IMG/VR virus record: IMGVR_UViG_3300012209_000028
Location: 1-24,865 of that record
Reading direction: 5' to 3' (one strand)
DNA from: a virus
DNA length: 24,865 nucleotides
Below are positions 1 to 6,025 of the stretch, one piece after another. The translations under genes and the position numbers were made by a program. The notes beneath the pieces are model-generated. The model saw nothing but the letters and a program-made list of their open reading frames with translations, was not told the origin of the DNA and searched no databases. The first letter of the stretch is position 1, and each line of letters opens with the position of its first letter.

Positions 1-117
1 AAGCGCATCGGCGGGACGCCCCCGGCGCAGATGGATCACGCGACGGGCGGGAAGGCCCGCAAGAGGCAGCGGGAAGGCGAGGCCGCGATGCGGCGGGGCC
101 GGCGCGGTGAGCCATGA
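1..117 (+). CDS. C-terminal end of an unidentified basic protein (partial)
   Basis: The frame is open from the first base of the window and ends at a TGA that overlaps the ATG of the methyltransferase gene by four bases (ATGA), as co-translated genes often do. The visible 38 residues are rich in Arg, Lys and Gly (KRIGGTPPAQMDH at the start) and show no recognisable domain. An alternative frame ending at 110 is also open, so the choice rests on the ATGA overlap. The start lies outside the window. It is probably part of the plus-strand non-structural gene set. Confidence 0.45.
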   Translation, partial: KRIGGTPPAQMDHATGGKARKRQREGEAAMRRGRRGEP

Positions 118-665
118 GCGCCCTCTTCCAGGTCACCGCCGCAGACGTGGCCAGCACGAATGACGAGTGGTACACCCCCCGGTGGATATTCGGCGCGGCC
201 GGGCTCACTTTCGACCTGGACGTATGCGCCCCGGTCGCACCCGAGTTCCGGACATGCCCGGCACGGCGGTACCTGACTGTGCTAGATGACGGTCTCACCG
301 CGCCGTGGGACGGGCTGGTGTGGATGAACCCGCCCTACAGCAACCCGGCCCCGTGGGTCGACCGGTTCATTAATCATCCGTCCGGGCTGGCACTAACCCC
401 GGCATCAAATAGCCATTGGCGAGGAAGGTACGTCAGGGCTGCTGACGGCATCGCCCTGATATGCGTCAGCGGGAGCACGCGAAACAACAACTACGGCCCT
501 AGCTGGAATCACGTAGGGTTCGGCAGGCCGGACGGCAGTCAGGTCAGCTATCCGACCGCCCTGATCCTGGCGGCACGGGGCGATCTGGCGCTAAGCGCGC
601 TCGAACGGGTGGCGACAGTCGATCCGTACGCGGGCGGTGCCTGGTTTGTGCGGCCGGGCAGGTAA
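114..665 (+). CDS. Phage-type DNA N6-adenine methyltransferase (Dam family)
   Basis: The 183-residue protein fits the phage Dam-type N6-adenine methyltransferases, which transfer a methyl group from S-adenosylmethionine to adenine. Seen directly: the N-terminal DEWYTPRWIF segment with the following FDLDVCAP stretch, and the catalytic NPPY motif at about residues 73-76 (WMNPPYSNP). The C-terminal half (RPDG, then PTALILAARG) resembles the end of this family, and the length is about normal. Codons in the middle of the gene (about 365-500) use more A and T than the virion genes, which suggests separate ancestry. The likely role is protecting phage DNA from host restriction or marking it, but the target site cannot be read from sequence. 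The gene ends just before a hairpin terminator. Confidence 0.85.
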   Translation: MSALFQVTAADVASTNDEWYTPRWIFGAAGLTFDLDVCAPVAPEFRTCPARRYLTVLDDGLTAPWDGLVWMNPPYSNPAPWVDRFINHPSGLALTPASNSHWRGRYVRAADGIALICVSGSTRNNNYGPSWNHVGFGRPDGSQVSYPTALILAARGDLALSALERVATVDPYAGGAWFVRPGR

Positions 666-685
666 GCGGCCGCCCGGAACGCGAA

Positions 686-720
686 AACAGGCCCTCGCAC
701 GTCTGTGCGAGGGCCCTGTT
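686..720. terminator. Bidirectional hairpin terminator between convergent genes
   Basis: A 10-bp perfect stem (GCCCTCGCAC / GTGCGAGGGC) closes a GTCT loop and is extended by AACAG/CTGTT with a single-base bulge. It lies between the end of the plus-strand methyltransferase gene and the end of the minus-strand holin-like gene. On the minus strand the stem is followed by a short T run; on the plus strand there is no clear T tract. It probably ends transcripts from both sides. Confidence 0.75.
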
Positions 721-745
721 CTCACCCCGGGAAGGGTCAGGCGTA

Positions 746-925
746 CTACGGCGGAGGCGGCCGGTTCGGCGCCCGGTAGACGCCGAGCGAGCTGGCGGCC
801 AGTACCGCCAGCGACACCCACGGGTTGCCCGGCCCCCACGCCTGCAGGGCCACCGTCAGCGCCGCGCCGGCCACGGCGACGGCGAGCTTGCGGTGCCCGG
901 CCAGCCAGGCGCGCACACGTTTCAC
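746..925 (-). CDS. Small holin-like membrane protein
   Basis: The 59-residue protein has a basic N-terminus (VKRVRAWLAGHRK), one long hydrophobic segment (residues about 13-28, AVAVAGAALTVALQAW), a GPGNPW turn, and a second hydrophobic stretch ending in GVYRAPN. This pattern is common in short actinophage proteins next to lysis genes, and a role as holin is inferred. The GTG at 925 is preferred over the upstream ATG at 1015 because GGGAGG lies just upstream of the GTG and the longer N-terminus is not protein-like. It is separated from the endolysin by a plus-strand endonuclease gene. It probably has its own promoter in 926-1020. Confidence 0.6.
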   Translation of the reverse strand: MKRVRAWLAGHRKLAVAVAGAALTVALQAWGPGNPWVSLAVLAASSLGVYRAPNRPPPP

Positions 926-1020
926 CGGGGCCTCCCGCGCCTGGAATGAAAGGTAAAATAGAACACGAGTGCCCCGGCGGTGCGCTAACATCCCGGGGCT
1001 TGGCCACCACTTCACGGGAA
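926..1020. promoter_or_regulatory. Divergent promoter region between holin-like and endonuclease genes
   Basis: This A/T-richer gap separates divergent starts at 925 (minus) and 1024 (plus). Possible -10 boxes are TATTTT on the minus strand (960-955) and TAAAAT (954-959) or TAACAT (986-991) on the plus strand. No convincing -35 boxes are visible. The call rests on gene layout and base composition only. Confidence 0.3.
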
Positions 1021-1023
1021 GTG

Positions 1024-1773
1024 ATGACGCTGAAGACCATACCTCTGGGCGGCAAGAAGGCCGTCGGCCGGGCCGCGCAGGTCGACGATGCCGACCACGA
1101 GCTAGTCGGCCAGTACAGCTGGCACATCTACGAGAGAGAACGTGAGGGGCGCCGCGAAGGCCCGTATGCGGTTACGTCTATCGGGCGCGGGCCCAGCAGG
1201 GTCCTATACATGCACAAGCTGCTCACCGGCTGGCCGCAGACCCGGCACGTGGATGGCAATGGCCTCAATAATCAGAGGTCAAACCTCCAGCCGATCCGCC
1301 CGGCCGAGCCAGGACTCTGCGCCTGCGGCTGCGGACAGCGCCTGAAGCGCGACACGGGGCGGCGAATACCGACCTGGGCGAAGGGCCACTACGGCAAAGG
1401 TGCCCGTTCTGCCAAGTGGAAGGGTGACGACGCCTCTTACGGAGCGATCCACGCCTACCTGCGCAAGCACTTCCCGAAGGCCGGGATCTGCGAGGAGTGC
1501 GGGCAGGCAAAGCGCACCGATTACGCGCTGATCAAGGGCCGCGAATACTCCCGCAACCGGGAGGACTACCGCGAGCTGTGCGAACGCTGTCACATTCGCT
1601 ACGACGATATCGGCGGCAGCCGGTGGCGCGGAACGGCAACCGCGTCAGCGGCCGGCGAGCCGATCTGTGCTTGCGGCTGCGGAGAGCCAGCCGGATGGAA
1701 TGCTCACACATCCCGCTGGCGCAGGTTCGCGCAAGGGCATCATACGAAAGAAGCTCAGCGCGGTAACTCTTAG
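1024..1773 (+). CDS. HNH homing-type endonuclease with repeated Cys-rich modules
   Basis: This 249-residue protein looks like a phage-borne HNH endonuclease. Residues 1-92 carry an HNH-type segment: LYMHKLL (His64), then RHVDGNGLNNQRSN (His75, Asn83). Two CACGCG modules, each followed by a basic stretch ending in a GH pair (residues about 99-122 and 215-240), flank a central CEEC...CERC zinc-ribbon block (residues 156-190) with TDYALIKGREYSRN between the Cys pairs. The ATG at 1024 follows GGGAAG at short distance; an in-frame GTG sits at 1021. It lies against the direction of the lysis genes, between endolysin and holin-like protein. Its TAG shares the TTAG at 1770-1773 with the endolysin TAA. 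Probably a free-standing mobile endonuclease. Confidence 0.75.
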   Translation: MTLKTIPLGGKKAVGRAAQVDDADHELVGQYSWHIYEREREGRREGPYAVTSIGRGPSRVLYMHKLLTGWPQTRHVDGNGLNNQRSNLQPIRPAEPGLCACGCGQRLKRDTGRRIPTWAKGHYGKGARSAKWKGDDASYGAIHAYLRKHFPKAGICEECGQAKRTDYALIKGREYSRNREDYRELCERCHIRYDDIGGSRWRGTATASAAGEPICACGCGEPAGWNAHTSRWRRFAQGHHTKEAQRGNS

Positions 1774-2747
1774 TTACAATGCCACGCGACGGTCGCCGGG
1801 CCGTCGTCGACGCGGGTGAACGCGCACCCGTTGCAGTCGGCCGGGGTGCCGATGTCGTAGGACAGGGTGCCGTCGACGGTCTTGTGCCCGGCGCCGAACG
1901 GCGCCGAGCTCAGGTGCGCGACCCGCAGGTCCACGACCGGCGGCGTGTCCTGGACGCCTTCCCAGTCGCTGAAGAGCACGATCTGCCGGGCGGCGCCGGC
2001 CGGCCAGGTGCGGGATTCGCGGATGCCGCGCGGCGATGCGATGAGCCCTGATGGCATGTCGTCCTCCGTGGTTGCGGGGCGGGCTGGCGGGCCGGCCTGT
2101 GGCCGCGGCCACTGGCCGAAGTCCGTCGAGGTGCCCTCGTGGATGTTGACGTCGGCGCCGGCCAGCGGCGTGGTGCCGGCCGTCTGGTACAGCACCGCCC
2201 GCGGGTCGACGCGATGACTGCCGTCCCTGTTCAGCGGGGACCACGCGACGGTCTGCCAGGCCATGGCGGCCAGCCCCGCGTCGAGCGCCCGGGAGCACGC
2301 CCAGTACCCGCCGTAGGCGCCCACCTTGTACGGGCGCTTCAGCATGTTGATCGCGCGGAAGTAATCGGCGGCCGGCCCGAGCTTGACGATCGCGTTCTGC
2401 GGGGTGTCGGCCAGGTGCGGGGCGTAGTCGGGTATGTCGAAGTCGATGGCGAAGTACACCGTCATCCCGGCGGGGGCAGCGAGCGCGGTGAGCTGCCGGG
2501 TGGCCAGCTCGCCGTCCTTGCGCCCCTGGTCCGCGCCCCCGGTCACCGCGCCGGCGGCGTACTCGAACGCGAGGAAGACGGAGATCCCGGCGGTGATCAG
2601 GGCGTGCGCCTCGCTGGCGGTGATGTTCTTCCCCATCGAGGCGAAGCCGGGCTCGGAGTCCCATCCGATGTACCGGCCGACGGCGGTGATCCCGGCCGCC
2701 TTCAGGGCGGCGGCGGGCGGCCGGATCGTGGAGTAGTCGACGATCAC
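1770..2747 (-). CDS. Endolysin: DUF1906-like glycoside hydrolase domain plus C-terminal domain
   Basis: The 325-residue protein begins IVDYSTIRPP and carries the GRYIGWDS, YFAIDFDIPDY and GAYGGYW features of the DUF1906 (Rv2525c-like) glycoside-hydrolase-like fold, over about residues 1-205. This family is used as peptidoglycan-degrading enzyme in actinophages; Asp4 and the acidic IDFD cluster are plausible active-site residues. After a Pro-rich linker (RPQAGPPARPATTEDD) a beta-rich C-terminal domain (residues 231-325) with four Cys may bind the cell wall. GTG 2747 is chosen because GGAGA precedes it and overlaps the end of the upstream gene. Met231 has its own strong ribosome binding site (separate entry). 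The stop is shared with the opposing endonuclease gene. Confidence 0.82.
   Translation of the reverse strand: MIVDYSTIRPPAAALKAAGITAVGRYIGWDSEPGFASMGKNITASEAHALITAGISVFLAFEYAAGAVTGGADQGRKDGELATRQLTALAAPAGMTVYFAIDFDIPDYAPHLADTPQNAIVKLGPAADYFRAINMLKRPYKVGAYGGYWACSRALDAGLAAMAWQTVAWSPLNRDGSHRVDPRAVLYQTAGTTPLAGADVNIHEGTSTDFGQWPRPQAGPPARPATTEDDMPSGLIASPRGIRESRTWPAGAARQIVLFSDWEGVQDTPPVVDLRVAHLSSAPFGAGHKTVDGTLSYDIGTPADCNGCAFTRVDDGPATVAWHCN
2055..2067 (-). promoter_or_regulatory. Internal ribosome binding site and ATG inside the endolysin gene
   Basis: On the minus strand GGAGGA stands four bases before an in-frame ATG at 2057, exactly at the linker between the two endolysin domains. Starting here would give a 95-residue free C-terminal domain (1770-2057). 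Internal starts that release a free binding domain are known in several clostridial and streptococcal endolysins; use here is inferred. Confidence 0.6.
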
Positions 2748-2758
2748 GCGGTTTTCTC

Positions 2759-3151
2759 CTATCCGGCGGGCAGCCGGTAGTAGCGTGCCCACTTCGCGAA
2801 TGACGGGGACGGCGGCGGCAGCATGCCGGGGCACCCCAGTCCCCGCCAGGTCGCCCGGGCGTCGGAGACGATCTGCACGCCGAGCAGCGTCGCCTTCCCC
2901 GTCGCGGGGCTGACGGTGATGGGCAGGCCCGCGAGGTCGGCGTTGAACTTACACGAGCTGGTGACGGCGCGCTGCAGTGCGCGGACCTGCTGCGCGAGGA
3001 CCGCGTCGCTGGCGGTGATCCGCGCGGCGTTGCGGTTGCCGGCATACACCGCGTACCAGGTGCCGGCGAGCACCACCGCGATGGTGGCCAGGATGGTGCA
3101 GGTGAACAGGATGACGGCCCTGGACCCGGGCGGCTCGCGGTCACGGCTCAC
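2759..3151 (-). CDS. Single-span membrane protein of the lysis region
   Basis: The 130-residue protein has a charged N-terminus (VSRDREPPGSR), one strong transmembrane helix at about residues 12-36 (AVILFTCTILATIAVVLAG then TWYAVYAG), and an outward region with two Cys. Between them lies a helical stretch (ITASDAVLAQQVRALQRAVTS). The GTG start overlaps the upstream stop by four bases (GTGA), so it is probably co-translated with the preceding small membrane protein. Its place just before the endolysin suggests a lysis role, for example spanin-like or lysis regulator, but no family is recognised. Confidence 0.65.
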   Translation of the reverse strand: MSRDREPPGSRAVILFTCTILATIAVVLAGTWYAVYAGNRNAARITASDAVLAQQVRALQRAVTSSCKFNADLAGLPITVSPATGKATLLGVQIVSDARATWRGLGCPGMLPPPSPSFAKWARYYRLPAG

Positions 3152-3393
3152 GGTCCGCCCGGCCTCCCGTGATGCCCGATGCCCAGCTCGGTCTCGACGT
3201 GGCCCAGCCGGTCGGCCAGGCGCCCCAGGGTGAGGCTGTACTCCTCGAGCTGCCCGCTGAGTTTCCTGACGGCCAGGGTGTTCTCCCGCAGGGTGGTGGC
3301 GGTCCGCCAGATGGCCCGGACGAGCGCGGCGATGCCGCCCAGGACGACGACGGCGGAGGCCAGGAACGCGGCGACGCTGCTGCCCTGGCTCAC
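3148..3393 (-). CDS. Small membrane protein with coiled-coil tail, possibly holin
   Basis: The 81-residue protein has one transmembrane segment (residues about 6-28, VAAFLASAVVVLGGIAALVRA), followed by a predicted coiled coil (TLRENTLAVRKLSGQLEEY and LGRLADRLGHVETEL) and a short Gly/Pro-rich end. Small proteins of this layout between tail and endolysin genes are common in actinophages and are often proposed as holins or holin partners; that role is inferred. The GTG at 3393 has only a weak G-rich upstream site. It overlaps the next gene by four bases. Confidence 0.6.
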   Translation of the reverse strand: MSQGSSVAAFLASAVVVLGGIAALVRAIWRTATTLRENTLAVRKLSGQLEEYSLTLGRLADRLGHVETELGIGHHGRPGGP

Positions 3394-3438
3394 GGTGCCC
3401 CCGCTCAGAGGCTCACATGGCCTGTCACCTGACTGGTG

Positions 3439-3816
3439 TCACAAAGCCACATGACCGATTATCGTCCATCCGGCCGTGGTGTACACGACGCCGCCGGACG
3501 GGCTGGACGACCAGTGGCAGGAGCCGTCGGGCTGCATCCGGACCGACCTGGCGACGACCGTCTCCCCGGTGGCGTTGTTCGACAGCACGTCCCCCGTGCT
3601 GACCTGCGCGAACTCGGTGACCACGGTCACCGGGACCTGCGCGGCGGGCGATGTGAGCTGCCCGGTCAGCACCCCGGCGGCGTCCATCAGCGCGGTGCCG
3701 CCCGCCGCGGACGCGGGCCCGAACAGGGACAGGTGCGTGCCCGCGGCGTCGATCGACACGACCTGGGCGACGAACAGGAACGCCTGCCCGGCCCGCAGGT
3801 CAGCGAGCGTCGTCAT
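3439..3816 (-). CDS. Small tail-associated protein of unknown function
   Basis: This 125-residue protein starts MTTLADLRAGQAF and appears to be largely beta strand, with GDVLSNNATGETVVAR near the middle and a CHWSSSPSGGVVYTTAGWTI end. Its ATG overlaps the stop of the preceding tail gene by one base (TGATG), indicating coupling. The position after the minor tail genes and before the lysis genes suggests a tail-tip or fibre accessory protein. No enzyme motif is visible and no family is recognised with confidence. Confidence 0.65.
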   Translation of the reverse strand: MTTLADLRAGQAFLFVAQVVSIDAAGTHLSLFGPASAAGGTALMDAAGVLTGQLTSPAAQVPVTVVTEFAQVSTGDVLSNNATGETVVARSVRMQPDGSCHWSSSPSGGVVYTTAGWTIIGHVAL

Positions 3817-4322
3817 CAGCTGATCCGGTCCAGGACCAGGGCCGACTGGGCGTGCACGATCGTGGAGGTGGCCGAGCTGGTGTTCTGCGCCCACTTGAAC
3901 TGCATGTTCCCGGCCGACGCGGCGACGGCGAGGGTGCCGGTCATCATGACGCCGTGCAGGTTCCCGGCGCCGGCGGTCGCTGAGGAGGGGGTGTCGGTGG
4001 CGGTCTGCCCGTCGCCGGCGCGGGCGACGGACCCGGTGTTGTTCCAGCCGGCCCAGGTGTACCGGAACGTGGCGCTGGCGGGCACCGTCCAGCCCCATTT
4101 CAGGTCGGAGGACCCGGCGGTGCCGCCCTCGAAGTTGAGGTAGCAGCGGACGAAGTAGACCGCGCTGGCGGCGACGGCGACGACCAGCTCGCTGTCGTTG
4201 ACCAGCGTCGTCGATGAGGTGACGGACTGGTCGGCGGTCTTGTACGCGGCGAGCGGGACGAACCAGCTGTCGACGTCGCTGGCCGTGAGGATCTGCCCGA
4301 CGACCCAGCTGGGTACCGGCAT
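3816..4322 (-). CDS. Minor tail / receptor-binding-like beta-rich protein
   Basis: The 168-residue protein begins MPVPSWVVGQILTASDVDSW and continues with KTADQSVTSSTTLVNDSELV and FEGGTAGSSDLKWGWTVP, a pattern recurrent in actinophage tail-tip proteins that start with a GQILTAS segment and fold as a beta sandwich. It has no catalytic motif. It lies between the large minor tail protein and the small tail protein, with one-base overlap to the latter. Its start is separated from the preceding minor tail gene by the plus-strand DUF6221-like gene. A structural role at the tail tip is inferred. Confidence 0.7.
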   Translation of the reverse strand: MPVPSWVVGQILTASDVDSWFVPLAAYKTADQSVTSSTTLVNDSELVVAVAASAVYFVRCYLNFEGGTAGSSDLKWGWTVPASATFRYTWAGWNNTGSVARAGDGQTATDTPSSATAGAGNLHGVMMTGTLAVAASAGNMQFKWAQNTSSATSTIVHAQSALVLDRIS

Positions 4323-4342
4323 TCAGCCTCCGTGATCGGTGA

Positions 4343-4348
4343 GAGGAT
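4343..4348 (+). promoter_or_regulatory. Candidate weak -10 box of the DUF6221-like gene
   Basis: GAGGAT lies exactly six bases before the ATG at 4355. It keeps the A at position 2 and T at position 6 of the TANNNT consensus, at the spacing seen for the other antisense genes. The same bases (GAGAGGA) could instead act as a ribosome binding site, so this is the weakest of the set. Confidence 0.35.
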
Positions 4349-4354
4349 GCGGGC

Positions 4355-4642
4355 ATGGATGACCTGGCGGCGTTCGCGGCCGCCCGGCTGGACGAGGCTG
4401 AACCGCTCGCCGGCACAGAGCTTGACTTGCGGTTCATCAGGGCCGCGCGGGCGATCCTGGCCGAGCACGCCCATGAGCGCGGCCGGTCATACCTGGAGAC
4501 GCCGGACGGTCCCGTGCAGGGCTGCGTGATCTGCGGCCTGGACGACGGCGTCGTGTTCCATGACGGCTGGTGCAAGACGGTGCGCCACCTCGCCGCCATC
4601 TGGGACGGCCACCCGGGCTACCGGCCGGAGTGGAAGCCGTAA
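4355..4642 (+). CDS. DUF6221-like small accessory protein, antisense to the tail operon
   Basis: The 95-residue protein begins MDDLAAFAAARLDEAE and ends HPGYRPEWKP. Both ends match the pattern of DUF6221 proteins of streptomycetes and their phages, whose function is unknown. The central FIRAARAILAEH segment and a CVICG pair are seen; the typical WR-rich insert after the first helix seems absent, so this is a short version. It runs opposite to the flanking tail genes and overlaps the 3' end of the minor tail gene by 156 bases. It looks like an independently inserted gene (moron) with its own signals. Confidence 0.7.
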   Translation: MDDLAAFAAARLDEAEPLAGTELDLRFIRAARAILAEHAHERGRSYLETPDGPVQGCVICGLDDGVVFHDGWCKTVRHLAAIWDGHPGYRPEWKP

Positions 4643-5968
4643 GAACGCCAGCGAATTGCTGTCGAGTTTCCCCAGCGTCGGGTTGTCCAGGGTGAAGAAC
4701 GACCCGTACTTGGACGCGTCCATCAGCGTCCACGTGGTCAGCCACGAGGACTGCACCGAGTCCCACACGTGGGTGATCCCGGCGATGAAGCAGTCTTTCG
4801 AGACGGGCGTCGCGAGGCCGGCGGGCCGGTGCCACACCTGGATGCGGTCGCCGATCTCGCGGCCGAGGACCTGCGGCCACAGGTTCCCGGGGTCCGCCGC
4901 CGGGTCGACCTGGAGCGACTCGAACCGGTCCTCGCCGCCCCTGGCGACGGCCAGCACCCACTGGGCCCAGTTCAGCGCGTCGCTGTCGTTCTGCAGGATC
5001 AGGTCAGCGCGCGCGTAGGTCCGGGGGAACAGGTACTTGGCGATGCTCGCGGCGTCCTTGACCTCCTGCAGGCTGCTGCTGCCGGCCCGGGTGGCCTGGA
5101 TGTCGTTGCCGATCGTGGTGTCGTCGCTGGCCCGGCCGACGGCCGCGTAGGCCAGTTCGGTGCCGGCCGCCTGGACGGTGCCGGGCAGGTCCCCGAACAC
5201 GGCCTGCACCGTGGCGGACCGGGCGTCGGTCAGCAGTGCCTGCCGCCGCCGGAACACGACCGCCCCGGCCCCGTTGCAGTACAGCTGGCCGATCTCGCTG
5301 TCGGCCGCGACCTGCATGAGGTTCAGGGCGGTGTCGCCGAGGGTGGTGCCCTGCAGCAGCGAGTTGCCGGTGTCGATGACGCTGCGCTCGGCGGAGGTGT
5401 ACCACCCGGCGCGGGTCAGGATGTCGCGGACCCGGGCGCCGGTGTCCGCGCCGACCCCCTCAACTGACGTAGGCGGAAGGGTGATCCCGGCGAGGACCTT
5501 GAACGCGTCGGTGGCGGGCAGCGTCAGCTCGGCGTAGCCGCCCTCGTAGGACACCGTGGCGGGCAGCCACCCGTCGGCGAACCCGGAGTACAGCGGGTAC
5601 GCGCCGGCCCCGAAATTGCAGCGGGACCGCACCGGCACCATGGCGGCGAGCTGGGTGACCCCCCCGGTGACGTAGGGCCCGGCGAGGTTGTCCGGGTCGA
5701 ACCGGCCGTCGGAGTTGTCGAGCAGGATCGAGATGGTGCCCGGCTGATAGTTCCACAAGGGCCCCTGCAGTCTCGTCGACGGCCGGGTGATGGTGAACCC
5801 GAGGACCCACTGGCTGATCGGCGTCCAGGCGGTGGCGGTGCCGAGGGTGCCGGTGCCCAGTCCCGGCCCGGTGTTCAGGAAGATGGCGGTGCCGCCCTGC
5901 GCGGGGCTGTCCGGGACGAGGCCGGCCTCGACGATGATCTGCGGGAGGACGGGCAGGGGGCTGGTCAC
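4487..5968 (-). CDS. Minor tail protein (baseplate/hub type) with altered C-terminus
   Basis: The 493-residue protein resembles the large minor tail proteins that follow the tape measure in actinophages. Visible features include WVLGFTITRPSTRLQGPLW, then GTISILLDNSDGRFDPDN near residue 80, a GARVRDILTRAGW segment, and the DCFIAGITHVWD and WTLMDASKYGSF segments near the end. It probably forms part of the distal tail hub. The expected end, LGKLDSNSLAF, stops at 4643. The frame then runs 51 further residues antisense to the DUF6221-like gene, starting exactly at that gene's stop codon, so the last residues are probably a by-product of the insertion. Confidence 0.78.
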   Translation of the reverse strand: MTSPLPVLPQIIVEAGLVPDSPAQGGTAIFLNTGPGLGTGTLGTATAWTPISQWVLGFTITRPSTRLQGPLWNYQPGTISILLDNSDGRFDPDNLAGPYVTGGVTQLAAMVPVRSRCNFGAGAYPLYSGFADGWLPATVSYEGGYAELTLPATDAFKVLAGITLPPTSVEGVGADTGARVRDILTRAGWYTSAERSVIDTGNSLLQGTTLGDTALNLMQVAADSEIGQLYCNGAGAVVFRRRQALLTDARSATVQAVFGDLPGTVQAAGTELAYAAVGRASDDTTIGNDIQATRAGSSSLQEVKDAASIAKYLFPRTYARADLILQNDSDALNWAQWVLAVARGGEDRFESLQVDPAADPGNLWPQVLGREIGDRIQVWHRPAGLATPVSKDCFIAGITHVWDSVQSSWLTTWTLMDASKYGSFFTLDNPTLGKLDSNSLAFLRLPLRPVARVAVPDGGEVAHRLAPAVMEHDAVVQAADHAALHGTVRRLQV

Positions 5969-6025
5969 GGGGGCCTCCGCACTGTTAGGCGGGCCCGTAG
6001 ACGGCGGGGTACGTCATCTAGGTCA

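Noticed and set aside
637-1023. Upstream extension of the endonuclease frame to 637
   Set aside because: It overlaps the terminator and the holin-like gene antisense, is Pro/Arg-rich without protein-like pattern, and the HNH part begins near 1024 with a usable ribosome binding site.
1774-3144. Long Arg/Pro-rich minus-strand frame through the endolysin
   Set aside because: It is a high-GC shadow of the endolysin and membrane protein frames; low complexity with no motif.
3418-3449. Imperfect hairpin at the end of the 125-residue tail gene
   Set aside because: The stem is interrupted by mismatches and an internal loop and lacks a T run; too weak to call a terminator.
4640-4643. Shared stop at the DUF6221-like gene like the CTAG cases
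   Set aside because: The minus-strand tail frame reads TTA here and continues, so the stop is not shared.
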